Assembly (NCBI RefSeq): GCF_024519725.1
Contig: NZ_JALJRK010000002.1
Location: 1 to 64,000, forward strand
From: Microvirga sp. Mcv34
GTDB taxonomy: Bacteria; Pseudomonadota; Alphaproteobacteria; Rhizobiales; Beijerinckiaceae
DNA: 64,000 nucleotides
Direction: 5' to 3'
Shown here piece by piece: positions 55,701 through 62,395 of the stretch (its first letter is position 1; the number at the start of each line of letters is the position of its first letter). The position numbers and the translations under genes were made by a program. The notes below the pieces were generated by a model, which did not search any database, was not told where the DNA came from, and saw only the letters and a list, made by a program, of their open reading frames with translations.

Positions 55701-55744
55701 TCCTCCCAGAGAGGAAGATTGCTGGGACCAGGACGTTCCATCAT
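52736..55744 (-). CDS. GAF-PAS-GGDEF-EAL cyclic-di-GMP enzyme
   Basis: A cytoplasmic signalling protein of about 1002 residues. A GAF domain covers about 20-165; PAS/PAC segments follow in about 180-560 ('ISRDITEFRNTEQNLRKSE', 'IALDIHERKQSEQAL', 'VTFDISEQKEAEEEI'). The GGDEF domain is intact and carries an RSCD inhibitory site five residues before GGDEF. The EAL domain keeps its motif 'EALARW', 'LNLSP', 'VTET', 'DDFGTG', 'IKIDRSF' and 'AEGVET', so both synthesis and hydrolysis of c-di-GMP look possible. Start at 55744 is my choice; the frame is open to 55945. Confidence 0.9.
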   Translation of the reverse strand: MMERPGPSNLPLWEEVDRLAALQKYEILDTSPEVEFDNISRLAAQVCDTPFAFISFLDERRQWFKSRIGFEIAETPREFSICNRAIHQSGVFIVPDTAVDPRFGGRPADDGKTMPSFYAGTPLRTKEGLPLGMLCVLDHEPRPCGLSKRQEEALTALAGMVMSQLELRLATRVAADGEEFTRRLLASSNDWIKLFDLNGRLRFMSQGGLHTMEAAEFASIEGIDWTSLWSGAAAEAASAAFEKAKVGETGRFQACRETATGTLKWWDVIATSMMGRDGTPQGCLCISRDITEFRNTEQNLRKSERRLRTLVEAMPFSFSSPQIVWFSDGDGELTYCSDGWYEYTGLKSDTGCKEWCSVIHPLYREKILERWKGYIREGSPFEMEMPLRRASDGMHRWFIIRGEPLENEQGKVEQWFGIALDIHERKQSEQALSESEERLQLALKAAHMIAWELNPQTGVTTRSENSLALLGIQPGADTSFMTGLHPDDHQKVQDFLQRIQISGSDSVECRYIVPSGAIRWLRARAERAAPDRIVGVTFDISEQKEAEEEIWRSANHDALTRLPNRNLFQRRLETALTSAKQNGTCVSLLLIDLDDFKDINDTLGHDAGDALLQETARRLSAMVRSCDTVARIGGDEFAVLVIDPLKLENATRLGTLIAEMLRQPFTYQKRSLVSRVSIGIAAFPDHDGTPAELVKDADIAMYQAKSQGRNRVVTYSPEMRQIIEQRVSLGRGMRDAIANDEIIPFYQPKVSLATGEIVGLEALARWRHPTKGLLTPGFFGAVFEDHEIAVSIGKLLTSKVAADVRQWLDQDLPFGRIALNLSPAEFGQSSLVDTMLRTLDWLKVPPTSFEVEVTETVLLGRNSDNVSSALARFRESGIQIALDDFGTGYASLTHLKQFPVDHIKIDRSFVRDLEQDSDDEAIITAVISLGRSLQLQVTAEGVETHGQARRLRELGCDHAQGYLYAKPMAASQIPDLVKRWNAMLIKPRQERNERLLGGRMTL

Positions 55745-56665
55745 TCGAAATCTGTCCGCTCGGAGGCGCCTGAGTTGTTCGGGGCATGTCGGAATCTCAC
55801 CGACGCAACGGAACAGCATCATGCATCGAGGTTCACTCGATCCGTTGTTCGAAGAGTATCCGGGCTCAAAACCGGTAAAATGGCGGAGCGTCATGCCGCC
55901 CATGAAACGGGCGCGCCATAGTGCTGATCGACCTATTGTTCGCAATCATCTGAACGGCAGTCGGCTCAAGGCATAGCTTCGTCATCGGACAGGGGTCAAG
56001 AAGCAGACGGGTTCCTCAAGATTTACGGTTAACAGTCTCTTTTCAGGGGGATTATAGGCACTCGGAGAACGCGTCCTCCCGCTGCGGTCGTTCCATGAGG
56101 AGTTAGCAAGCCGCCTTCCTATGGCAGGCATGCCTCGCACAATCTTCATGCGGCACAACGCCGTAATCGGGTGGTCGGCTCCACTTGCACGATTCGAAGA
56201 CCCGATGACGTTCGTTGCACGCTTTAAACCTGACGAGCGTTCGCGAGCCGACGCCAGCTGCTGCGATCGTTGGTTCGGTAGCGAATAGGTGGTTCTACGT
56301 ACAACGAAATTACGGAAATTACGTAGTATTAAAGTTACAAAAGCAGCCTCTGACTGAACGCCATTGTAACTACGAAACGTAAATTGCTGAAAAAGACCTG
56401 TCTTATCAGTTCGTTGTCCCGATAAGGGATGGCGTCATCCTATGATTCTGCGACGGAGGGCGGGTTCAAGGACTGCTTAAGGTTGGTTAAGGAGCATTAA
56501 CCATAACCAAGCGGTCGCTCCCATTATTTACGTATTGTCCGTGCAGCGGCTAAATTATAGTTTCTGGACGTGGCCGCAAGACACGAACGAGTTGAGTAAA
56601 AAAATCAAAGCGGCATGTAAAATATACGTAAAACGCTCTTAATTATTAAGGCGGGGCAGAATAAC
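55745..56665. other. Long AT-rich intergenic region before ftcR
   Basis: About 920 nt without a supportable gene between divergent genes. GC falls clearly in the right half, which holds a tandem 9-bp repeat GAAATTACG (56306-56314, 56315-56323), several TACGTA/CGTAAA-type words, and three TTAA boxes at 10-bp spacing at 56477-56500. It is likely a large regulatory region for ftcR. Confidence 0.6.
56477..56504 (+). promoter_or_regulatory. CtrA-like site: three TTAA boxes ending TTAACCAT
   Basis: TTAA at 56477, 56487 and 56497, each ten bases apart, the last reading TTAACCAT, a CtrA half-site form. Full CtrA consensus has TTAA-N7-TTAAC, one base wider. It lies about 160 nt before ftcR, whose homologues in Brucella are under CtrA control. 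Confidence 0.4.
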
Positions 56666-57352
56666 ATGTATATCGTCGTCGATGACCGGCAGATGGTTAC
56701 GTCCGGATATGTTGCGAGCTTTAAGCGTGAAGGCATATCCTCCCTTGGCTTATATGCAGATGAATTTACCGATTGGCTGGAATCTGCGTCCGATGCAGAT
56801 CTCGAGGCTGTTCAAGGCTTCGTCCTAGGCACCTTCGAAGAGCGGGTTCATTCCGCTGAGAGCATTCGCCGTTATTCCAAGGCTCCCATCATCGCTTTGA
56901 GCGATGTGCGCTCCCTCGAAGAGACGCTCGAACTCTTCACGGCGAAGTTCGACGACGTCGTTCGTAAGCCCGTCCACGTCCGGGAAATCCTGGCCCGCTC
57001 GGAGGCCATCTGGAGGCGGGTCAATGCGAGCGCCGGTAAGAAGACACAGAGCGACACCGACCGCCTGAAGGTCTTCTTCGATGGCCGCGATCCGGAAATC
57101 GACGGGCTGCCCCTGTCGCTCCCCCGTCGCGAGCGGCACATCCTCGAATATCTCGTTCGCAAGAGAGGGCATCGTCTGACCAAGAAGCAGATTTTCGATG
57201 CGGTTTATGGAATCTACAGCGACGATGTAGAAGACAGCGTCGTCGAAGGGCATATCAGCAAGCTCCGCAAGAAGCTCCGGCAGCGTCTCGGCTATGATCC
57301 CATCGACGCCAAGCGGTACATCGGATACTCCTATGTGGGCGCGGCATCCTGA
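56666..57352 (+). CDS. ftcR: Flagellar two-component-type regulator FtcR
   Basis: A 228-residue OmpR/PhoB-family protein matching Brucella FtcR, the activator of flagellar genes. It opens 'MYIVVDDRQMVTSGYVASFKREGI', has the strongly conserved stretch 'DDVVRKPVHVREILAR', and ends with a winged helix ('LPRRERHILEYLV' to 'ISKLRKKLRQRLGYDPIDAKRYIGYSYV'). The receiver lacks the phosphoacceptor Asp: 'FVLGTFEE' occupies that place, so control is probably by level, not phosphorylation. A GGCGGGG ribosome site precedes the ATG; chemotaxis genes follow. Confidence 0.9.
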   Translation: MYIVVDDRQMVTSGYVASFKREGISSLGLYADEFTDWLESASDADLEAVQGFVLGTFEERVHSAESIRRYSKAPIIALSDVRSLEETLELFTAKFDDVVRKPVHVREILARSEAIWRRVNASAGKKTQSDTDRLKVFFDGRDPEIDGLPLSLPRRERHILEYLVRKRGHRLTKKQIFDAVYGIYSDDVEDSVVEGHISKLRKKLRQRLGYDPIDAKRYIGYSYVGAAS

Positions 57353-57423
57353 ACAGGGTTCCCGGTTCCTCGCCGCATACGATGCGAGCCTCAAGGTCTA
57401 AGACAAGCATCGAAACCTGTCTG

Positions 57424-57467
57424 CGGTCACCGCGAAGGGGCTCCCTTCACGGTGACCGTTTGCTTTT
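57424..57467 (+). terminator. Rho-independent terminator after ftcR
   Basis: Stem CGGTCACCG/CGGTGACCG with an inner GAAGGG/CCCTTC stem (one C-A mismatch between them) and GCT loop, followed by TTTGCTTTT. Confidence 0.85.
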
Positions 57468-57907
57468 CGCGTCACAAATAAATCCTATTCCTCTTCAACG
57501 CGTTAACTTTATTGCAGGGATCGGAGCCTTATTCTTCCTCAACGTCATGATCGAAGCTGTCAGGATGGGGTAAACACTGCGGAGCAATGCTCGCGGCCAA
57601 AAGCGCCGAATGAGCAGTTCTGGGTCGGCCTCATCGATAGAATCAGCAAAGAGTCTGACGCAGTGAAAAGCGTATCGGGGCGGGGCATGACAAGAAGAAC
57701 AATGCCGATCTCAATCCAGAAGCGACCGTGTTCGGACGGGATGCTTTTGGGCGGCTGAGTGCGGAACACGGAAACTCCCCCGCATTCCCAAGCGTGGACA
57801 TGACGTTCAGCGCTTTGTTGCCGGCGTGAAGGCCGCGCGATTTTCCATCTGATACGGCTTGATGATCAATGCTGATCAGTTCGCGTAGTAAGAGTTGAGA
57901 CACGGCA
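57468..57907. other. Intergenic region ftcR-cheA
   Basis: 440 nt without a gene I can support; longer frames run antisense into cheA. It contains a GTTAAC word at 57501, and TGATCA repeated at 57863-57878. The cheA promoter should lie here. Confidence 0.5.
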
Positions 57908-60685
57908 ATGGACGACCTTCTTCTTGAGTTTCTCACCGAGACCAACGAGCATCTCGAGACGGTCGATGTGGAGATGGTCCGCTTCGAGCAGGACCCCAAT
58001 AACGAAGCGATTCTCAGCAACATTTTCCGCCTGGTTCATACGATCAAGGGAACTTGCGGCTTCCTCGGTCTGCCCCGCCTTGAGGCGCTTGCGCACGCGG
58101 CCGAGACCTTGATGGGCAAGTTCCGCGATGGGATGCCGGTGACGACTCCTGCTGTTTCGCTGATCCTCGCGACTCTCGACCGGATCAAGGAAATCCTGGG
58201 AGAATTGGAGCGCCAGGGCGCAGAGCCGGAAGGCTCGGACAGCGACCTCATCGAGCAACTGGAAAGAATGGCCTTGCAGGAGGCACCCGTTTCTGAGCCG
58301 ACTGCGCCGCAAACGGGCGGTCAACTGGTCTATCAGGTCCTTGAGCGGGAGCTGCGCCCGGGAGAGGTTTCGCTCGACGAGCTCGAGAGGGCCTTTCAGG
58401 AGGCGCCCGGCCCCGAGAAGGTTTCGACCACCGGTACCTTGGCGTATCAGGTGCTGGAACGCTCCCTGAAGCCAGGCGAAGTGTCTCTCGATGAACTTGA
58501 GCGTGCCTTCCGTGAGGCGCCGGGCCCAGCTCCGCTCGTCTTCGAGAAGCCGGCTGCGCCTCCTGCCAAGGCGGACGCATCGCCTCCGCAAGCTGCCAAG
58601 AAGAATACCGACGCCTCGGACGCGAGCGAGAGCGGCGAAGGAATGGCCGGGAAGGTCCAAACCATCCGCGTCAATGTCGACACGCTCGAGCACCTGATGA
58701 CCATGGTGTCGGAGCTTGTGCTGACCCGCAATCAGCTGCTCGAAATTGCCCGGAGAAGTTCCGAGGATCACGGTTACAAGGTGCCCCTGCAACGCCTCTC
58801 GCAAGTTACGGCTGAGCTGCAGGATGGCGTCATGAAGACCCGCATGCAGCCCATCGGTAATGCGTGGCAGAAGCTTCCGCGTGTCGTTCGCGACCTCTCC
58901 AACGAGCTTTCGAAGAAGATCGAGCTTGTGATGCAGGGAGCCGATACAGAACTCGACCGGCAAGTGCTGGAGGTCATCAAGGATCCCCTGACGCACATGG
59001 TCCGCAACTCCGCCGATCACGGCATCGAGGGCCCTGCGGACCGGAAAGCGGCCGGAAAGCCCGAGAAGGGCACAATCCGCCTCAATGCCTATCATGAGGG
59101 CGGCTCGATCACGATCGAGATCGCCGATGACGGCAAAGGGCTCAACTTCGCGGCCATTCGCAAGAAGGCTGTCGAAAGAGGCATCGCGAGCGATTCCGAA
59201 GTGGAGCGGATGAGCGACGCCCAGGTGGCCAAGTTCATCTTCCATCCGGGCTTCTCCACCGCCGCGAAGGTCACGTCGGTGTCGGGGCGCGGCGTCGGCA
59301 TGGATGTCGTGAAGACGAATATCGAACTGATCGGCGGCACCGTTGATATTCGTTCCGAGCAGGGACGAGGAACGACGTTCACGATCAAGATTCCGCTGAC
59401 CCTGGCCATCGTCGCGGCACTCATCGTAGCCTCCAAGGACCAGCGCTTCGCCATTCCGCAGGTCGCCGTGTCCGAACTCGTCCGGGTCTCCCCCGCCTCG
59501 GAGCATTCCATCGAGCGGATCAACGGCACACCCATCCTCCGCCTGCGCGACCGGCTGCTGCCGATCGTCCCGCTTTCGAAAGTCATGGGCCTCTCGACGG
59601 ACGAAGAGGCGAACCATGGATTCGTGGTGGTGACGCAGGTGGCTCATCAGCGCTTCGGCATTCTGGTGGACGGCGTCTTCCATACCGAGGAAATCGTCGT
59701 CAAGCCGATGTCGTCCAAACTGAGACACATTCAGCTCTTCTCCGGCAACACCATCCTCGGCGATGGTGCCGTGGTGCTCATCATCGATCCCAACGGACTC
59801 GCCCGGATGGTCGGCTCCGGCGCCGATACCAACGAGTTCCAAACCGATGCCGGCCTCGAACAGACGGTTGCGGCCGCGGAGGAGTTGACGAGCCTTCTCG
59901 TCTTCCGTGGTGGAGGCGAGAGCCTCAAGGCCGTGCCCCTGTCACTGGTGACGCGCCTTGAGGAAGTCGACGCGTCCACGATCGAGTGGTCGAGCGGGCG
60001 CCCGGTTATTCAGTATCGCGGACGCCTGATGCCGCTGGTGTCCTGCGATGAGGAGCTCGCCATCAAACGGCAGGGCATGCAATCCTTGCTGGTGTTCTCC
60101 GACGGCGAAGTCTCCATGGGTCTGGCCGTCGCCGAAATCGTGGACATCGTCGAGGACAAGCTCGATGTGGAACTGCTCGCGGAGCGCTCGGATCTGGTCG
60201 GGTCCGCAGTCGTCCGCGGTCGCACCACGGAAATCGTCAACATCGCCCATTACCTCCCCATGGTGCTCGAGACATGGTCCCGCAAGGACCGGCGGAACGG
60301 CCCGGACAGGTCCCTTCTCCTGGTCGACAGTTCGACCTTCTTCCGTGACATGCTCGTCCCGGTCCTCAAGGCTTCTGGCTATCGTGTTCATACGGCCTCG
60401 ACGGCCCAGGAGGCCGTTCGCCTGCTGTCTAACGGATTGCAGATCGACGTGGTCGTGACGGATCTCGAACTCACCGGGCATTCGGGCTTCGCGCTCGTCG
60501 CGTCCCTGAGGGCGGACCCGCATCACAGCGCGACGCCCGTCATCGGCATGACGGTCAAGCCCGACCCGCAGCAGATCGCCCTGGCGCGGAAACTGCGCAT
60601 TTCAGAAATCGTTTCGAAGATCGACCGACGTGGGCTGCTTGCCGCGCTGGCCGAACTCAACGCGTCGCTTGAAGAGGCTGCATGA
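57908..60685 (+). CDS. cheA: Chemotaxis histidine kinase CheA, hybrid with C-terminal receiver
   Basis: A 925-residue kinase that phosphorylates CheY. P1 (HPt) has phospho-acceptor His44 in 'VHTIKG'; a linker (138-207) contains two copies of a 32-residue unit; the dimerisation domain starts at about 250 ('IRVNVDTLEHLM'); the ATPase has 'HMVRNSADHGIE', 'DDGKGL' and 'GRGVGMDVV'. A CheW-like P5 follows, then a second CheW-like stretch (about 660-790) and a receiver from about 802 with Asp852 in 'VVTDLELTG'. The receiver acidic patch is a single aspartate (VDSS). cheW overlaps by 4 nt. Confidence 0.95.
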   Translation: MDDLLLEFLTETNEHLETVDVEMVRFEQDPNNEAILSNIFRLVHTIKGTCGFLGLPRLEALAHAAETLMGKFRDGMPVTTPAVSLILATLDRIKEILGELERQGAEPEGSDSDLIEQLERMALQEAPVSEPTAPQTGGQLVYQVLERELRPGEVSLDELERAFQEAPGPEKVSTTGTLAYQVLERSLKPGEVSLDELERAFREAPGPAPLVFEKPAAPPAKADASPPQAAKKNTDASDASESGEGMAGKVQTIRVNVDTLEHLMTMVSELVLTRNQLLEIARRSSEDHGYKVPLQRLSQVTAELQDGVMKTRMQPIGNAWQKLPRVVRDLSNELSKKIELVMQGADTELDRQVLEVIKDPLTHMVRNSADHGIEGPADRKAAGKPEKGTIRLNAYHEGGSITIEIADDGKGLNFAAIRKKAVERGIASDSEVERMSDAQVAKFIFHPGFSTAAKVTSVSGRGVGMDVVKTNIELIGGTVDIRSEQGRGTTFTIKIPLTLAIVAALIVASKDQRFAIPQVAVSELVRVSPASEHSIERINGTPILRLRDRLLPIVPLSKVMGLSTDEEANHGFVVVTQVAHQRFGILVDGVFHTEEIVVKPMSSKLRHIQLFSGNTILGDGAVVLIIDPNGLARMVGSGADTNEFQTDAGLEQTVAAAEELTSLLVFRGGGESLKAVPLSLVTRLEEVDASTIEWSSGRPVIQYRGRLMPLVSCDEELAIKRQGMQSLLVFSDGEVSMGLAVAEIVDIVEDKLDVELLAERSDLVGSAVVRGRTTEIVNIAHYLPMVLETWSRKDRRNGPDRSLLLVDSSTFFRDMLVPVLKASGYRVHTASTAQEAVRLLSNGLQIDVVVTDLELTGHSGFALVASLRADPHHSATPVIGMTVKPDPQQIALARKLRISEIVSKIDRRGLLAALAELNASLEEAA
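58319..58528 (+). repeat. Tandem repeat in the CheA P1-P2 linker
   Basis: Codes for two copies, period 38 residues, of a motif of the form G-x-L-x-YQVLER-x-L-(R/K)PGEVSLDELERAF-x-EAPGP (residues 138-169 and 176-207). The copies differ at only a few residues. Confidence 0.85.
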
Positions 60686-61176
60686 CCATGAAACCCATCG
60701 AACCGATCACATCCTCTGCGGTTAAGGGGGCCTCCAAGCAGATGGAGTTCGTAACGGTCACGGTTGCGGGGCAACTGCTCGGCCTGCCGATAAGCAAGGT
60801 TCACGATGTTTTCGTCGTCAGCGAAATGACCACTGTTCCGCTGGCACCTGGAGAGATTGCGGGTCTCCTGAACCTGCGCGGCCGGGTTGTCACCGCCGTG
60901 TCGCTGCGTCGGCGTCTAGGCCTCGGCGATTCGGGCGTCACGGAGCGCCGGATGGCCGTGGGGCTGGAGAACCATGGCGAGGCTTACGGCCTGCTCGTGG
61001 ATGAGGTCGGAGAAGTCCTCAAACTTGACCCGGATGAGATGCAGCCCAATCCGGTTCACATGGACCGGGGTTGGGTCGGTCTCTCGCAGGGGGTGCATCA
61101 GCTGCACGATAAGCTGCTGATCGTCCTGGACGTGGATGCAGTTCTGGCCTTCGAGACCGAACGGGAAGCTGCGTAA
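60682..61176 (+). CDS. cheW: Chemotaxis coupling protein CheW
   Basis: A 164-residue adaptor linking receptors to CheA. After a short N-terminal extension, the SH3-like fold has 'FVTVTVAGQLLGLPISKVHDVF', the receptor-binding 'GLLNLRGRVVTAVSLRRRLG' (with the NLRG motif), and 'GLLVDEVGEVL'. ATG overlaps the cheA stop. Confidence 0.94.
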   Translation: MTMKPIEPITSSAVKGASKQMEFVTVTVAGQLLGLPISKVHDVFVVSEMTTVPLAPGEIAGLLNLRGRVVTAVSLRRRLGLGDSGVTERRMAVGLENHGEAYGLLVDEVGEVLKLDPDEMQPNPVHMDRGWVGLSQGVHQLHDKLLIVLDVDAVLAFETEREAA

Positions 61177-61225
61177 GCCATTCGATAGACAAGCCCGCTC
61201 CAGGGCCCTCTAAGGATCTGATACC

Positions 61226-61609
61226 GTGAGCCTTGACCTTTCCACACCTGTTCTCGTCGTCGATGATTATCAGACGATGGTCCGAATTCTTCGCAATCTC
61301 CTCAAGCAGATCGGCTTCAACGACGTTGACGATGCCTCCGATGGGCAGGCGGCCTTGGAGAAGCTGCGGGCCAGGAAGTATGGCCTCGTGATCTCCGATT
61401 GGAACATGGCGCCCATGACAGGCTACGAGTTGCTGCAGCAAGTGCGTTCCGATGCCGAGTTGAGCACCTTGCCGTTCATCATGGTGACGGCCGAAGCGAA
61501 GACCGAGAATGTCGTTGCAGCCAAGAAGGCCGGCGTCAACAACTACATCGTCAAGCCGTTCAATGCCGAGACGCTGCGGACGAAGATCAGCGCTGTCTTC
61601 AACGGGTAA
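61226..61609 (+). CDS. cheY: Chemotaxis response regulator CheY
   Basis: A 127-residue single receiver with all catalytic residues: Asp13-Asp14, phosphorylation site Asp58 in 'ISDWNM', Thr88, and Lys110 in 'VKPF'. 'DWNMAPMTGYELL' is the CheY-type sequence, and Tyr/Ile residues of the switch face are kept ('NNYIVKPF'). It should bind the flagellar switch when phosphorylated by CheA. cheZ follows 3 nt after the stop. Confidence 0.95.
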   Translation: MSLDLSTPVLVVDDYQTMVRILRNLLKQIGFNDVDDASDGQAALEKLRARKYGLVISDWNMAPMTGYELLQQVRSDAELSTLPFIMVTAEAKTENVVAAKKAGVNNYIVKPFNAETLRTKISAVFNG

Positions 61610-61612
61610 GTG

Positions 61613-62329
61613 ATGGCAGGCAGTGTCATGAAGCCACATAAAAGCTATCGCATCGAAGCGACCATGGACACCCTTCCATATGATGAAGGAGTCCAGGAGC
61701 GGCATTCCGAGATCATGAGCATGCTCGGCACGATCAAGGAGTCCATCGTTCCCGCGCGCGAGATCTCGGCATCCCTGCTCGAAGAGCATCGGCGCGACAT
61801 GCAGGAGGCCCTTCGCCTGAAGGTGGAGCTCGACTCGATCTACGAGGCCATCGAGCGGACCAAGAGGGAGATTGCGACGCTTCGCTATGCTGGCGCGCAA
61901 GGCCAGGAGATCACGCGGGTGACCGACGAACTCGGAGCCATCGTTCTCGGAACTGAGACGGCGACCAATTCGATCTTGGCCGCAGCCGAGAAAATCGACG
62001 ATCTCTCCAGCAACCTGTCGTCACGCCTGACCGGCGGAGACCAGGAGATCGCTCGCGAGATCCTCGATCACGTCATCGGCATCTTCGAGGCCTGCAACTT
62101 CCAGGACATTACAGGTCAGCGTATCAGCAAGGTCGTCAACGCGATGAAGTTCGTCGAGGAGCGGGTTCATCACATGATCGATATCTGGGGCGGCCTCGAA
62201 AGCTTCAAGGACGTCGAGCCCGTGGACGAAGCGGGGCGAAAGGGGGAAGCGGCGCTCCTGAACGGTCCCGCTCTCGCGACCGACAAAGGCGTAACCTCCC
62301 AGGATGCCATCGACGCGCTCTTCGATTGA
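61613..62329 (+). CDS. cheZ: Protein phosphatase CheZ
   Basis: A 238-residue helical phosphatase of CheY-P. The catalytic segment 'ACNFQDITGQRI' (about 164-175) carries the Asp and Gln that position water; long coiled-coil helices lie on both sides. The C-terminal 'SQDAIDALFD' resembles the CheY-binding tail of enteric CheZ. ATG 61613 is preferred to GTG 61610. CheZ in an alphaproteobacterium is known but less universal than in gammaproteobacteria; here it sits beside its substrate gene. Confidence 0.88.
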   Translation: MAGSVMKPHKSYRIEATMDTLPYDEGVQERHSEIMSMLGTIKESIVPAREISASLLEEHRRDMQEALRLKVELDSIYEAIERTKREIATLRYAGAQGQEITRVTDELGAIVLGTETATNSILAAAEKIDDLSSNLSSRLTGGDQEIAREILDHVIGIFEACNFQDITGQRISKVVNAMKFVEERVHHMIDIWGGLESFKDVEPVDEAGRKGEAALLNGPALATDKGVTSQDAIDALFD

Positions 62330-62357
62330 TGAGGCGGTTGAAACGGCTGCCTGAAGC

Positions 62358-62386
62358 GAGGCCCGGCGTCTGAACTGCCGGGTCTC
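62358..62386 (+). terminator. Hairpin terminator after cheZ
   Basis: 10-bp stem GAGGCCCGGC/GCCGGGTCTC (one G-T pair) with a 9-nt loop, between the convergent cheZ and heparinase-like genes. No T-tract. Confidence 0.5.
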
Positions 62387-62395
62387 GACTGCTCT

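Noticed and set aside
56063..56090. Possible EcfG promoter GGAAC-N18-CGTT on the minus strand
   Set aside because: Spacer of 18 is outside 16-17 and it is more than 300 nt from the gene.
57382..57573. 63-aa plus-strand frame after ftcR
   Set aside because: It reads through the ftcR terminator hairpin.
57866..59842. 658-aa frame antisense to cheA
   Set aside because: No motifs; opposite a clear CheA.
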